Shown: positions 47,890 to 47,958 of the stretch, in pieces
Layout of the letters: every line of letters begins with the position of its first letter
Numbering within the stretch: position 1 is the stretch's first letter
From: Bacillus manliponensis
Lineage (GTDB): Bacteria; Bacillota; Bacilli; Bacillales; Bacillaceae_G
Length of the DNA stretch: 47,958 bases
Direction: 5' to 3'
Assembly: GCF_000712595.1 (NCBI RefSeq)
Contig: NZ_JOTN01000026.1
Coordinates: 1 to 47,958 of the forward strand
Notes under the pieces: model-generated
What the model saw: the letters and a program-made list of their open reading frames with translations, nothing else
The model's database searches: none
What the model was told of the DNA's origin: nothing
Program-made: the position numbers and the translations under genes

Positions 47890-47958
47890 TGTTGAACCTT
47901 GTGAAAAAGAAATTAAGAGTTGATGGGAATGAAGAAGATGAAGATATTCAGCTTCTTA
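47889..47958 (+). CDS. Head-tail connector protein, 5' part only
   Basis: Starts MLNLVKKKLRVDGNEEDEDI and is cut by the window end after 23 codons. The K-L-R-V-D...DEDI opening and position fit gp6-like (DNA-packaging) connectors of HK97-type phages. Confidence 0.65.
   Translation, partial: MLNLVKKKLRVDGNEEDEDIQLL

Larger units (their letters stand above)
23355..47958. mobile_element. HK97-type temperate siphovirus prophage, left part
   Basis: Starts between the glnA terminator and the integrase and runs off the window inside the head-gene module. Modules in order: integrase, lysogeny cargo, arbitrium, CI/Cro, antirepressor, replication, accessory genes, late regulator, packaging and head. 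In most Bacillus glnA is followed by lexA, so the insertion is inferred to split glnA from lexA. From memory, B. anthracis prophage lambdaBa04 lies next to the same genes. The lysogeny control and structural genes seen are all intact. Confidence 0.93.

Overview
The window is low-GC Firmicute DNA, and gene content and synteny place it in the Bacillus cereus group. The markers are SatA, a SpoVS paralogue, the feuABC-besA operon, the miaA-hfq-spoVK-hflX-glnRA block and many strong GGAGG ribosome binding sites. Several core proteins look only moderately similar to the B. anthracis versions I remember, so it may be a divergent member of the group; the species cannot be fixed by reading alone.

Bases 1-23354 are host chromosome. 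The left end carries gene wreckage (a frameshifted zinc-ribbon gene and the tail of an O-methyltransferase), then satA, ctaB, a SpoVS-family gene with a sigma-H-type promoter, a HAD hydrolase and an ASCH protein. A remnant of a methyltransferase follows, then adenine deaminase on the minus strand. Its leader is a clear purine riboswitch whose specificity base is C, the guanine class. A Fur-box-controlled operon feuA-feuB-feuC-besA imports ferric bacillibactin/enterobactin-type complexes and hydrolyses the trilactone. Next come a methyltransferase, a LuxR-type regulator, a DUF420 membrane protein, miaA-hfq, a degenerate tyrosine recombinase, spoVK, a TRIC-type membrane protein, hflX, a PLP enzyme (YnbB type) and glnR-glnA with two GlnR boxes. 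A structured repeat occurs at 296-383 and 13761-13846, with a compensatory change in one stem.

From about 23355 to the right end is a prophage inserted directly downstream of the glnA terminator; its right end lies outside the window. Order: integrase (minus); cargo (a PGG-repeat protein and a lipoprotein); an XRE repressor that looks leaderless; an arbitrium lysis-lysogeny module (aimR, aimP with predicted peptide GPGTGV, then a palindrome and a 42-residue ORF in the aimX position); a CI/Cro-type switch with three copies of a GTAAAC-N5-GTTTAC operator; Rha antirepressor; replication genes (replisome organizer, DnaC-like loader); a long run of small accessory genes; an 814-base gene-free stretch full of hairpins and a duplicated cassette; ArpU late regulator and a short tyrosine recombinase; a possible cargo gene; a candidate ArpU-type late promoter with three 11-bp repeats; then HNH, a candidate cos region, TerS, TerL, portal, protease, major capsid and head-completion genes of an HK97-type siphovirus. 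The capsid protease is fused to an N-terminal P-loop kinase-like domain and has a strong internal start site, so two products are likely.

The most interesting system is the arbitrium locus with its operator-like palindromes, read together with the separate CI/Cro switch. Other strong leads are the guanine-class riboswitch on adenine deaminase, the P-loop/ClpP fusion, the phased repeats at the late promoter and the hairpin-rich region.
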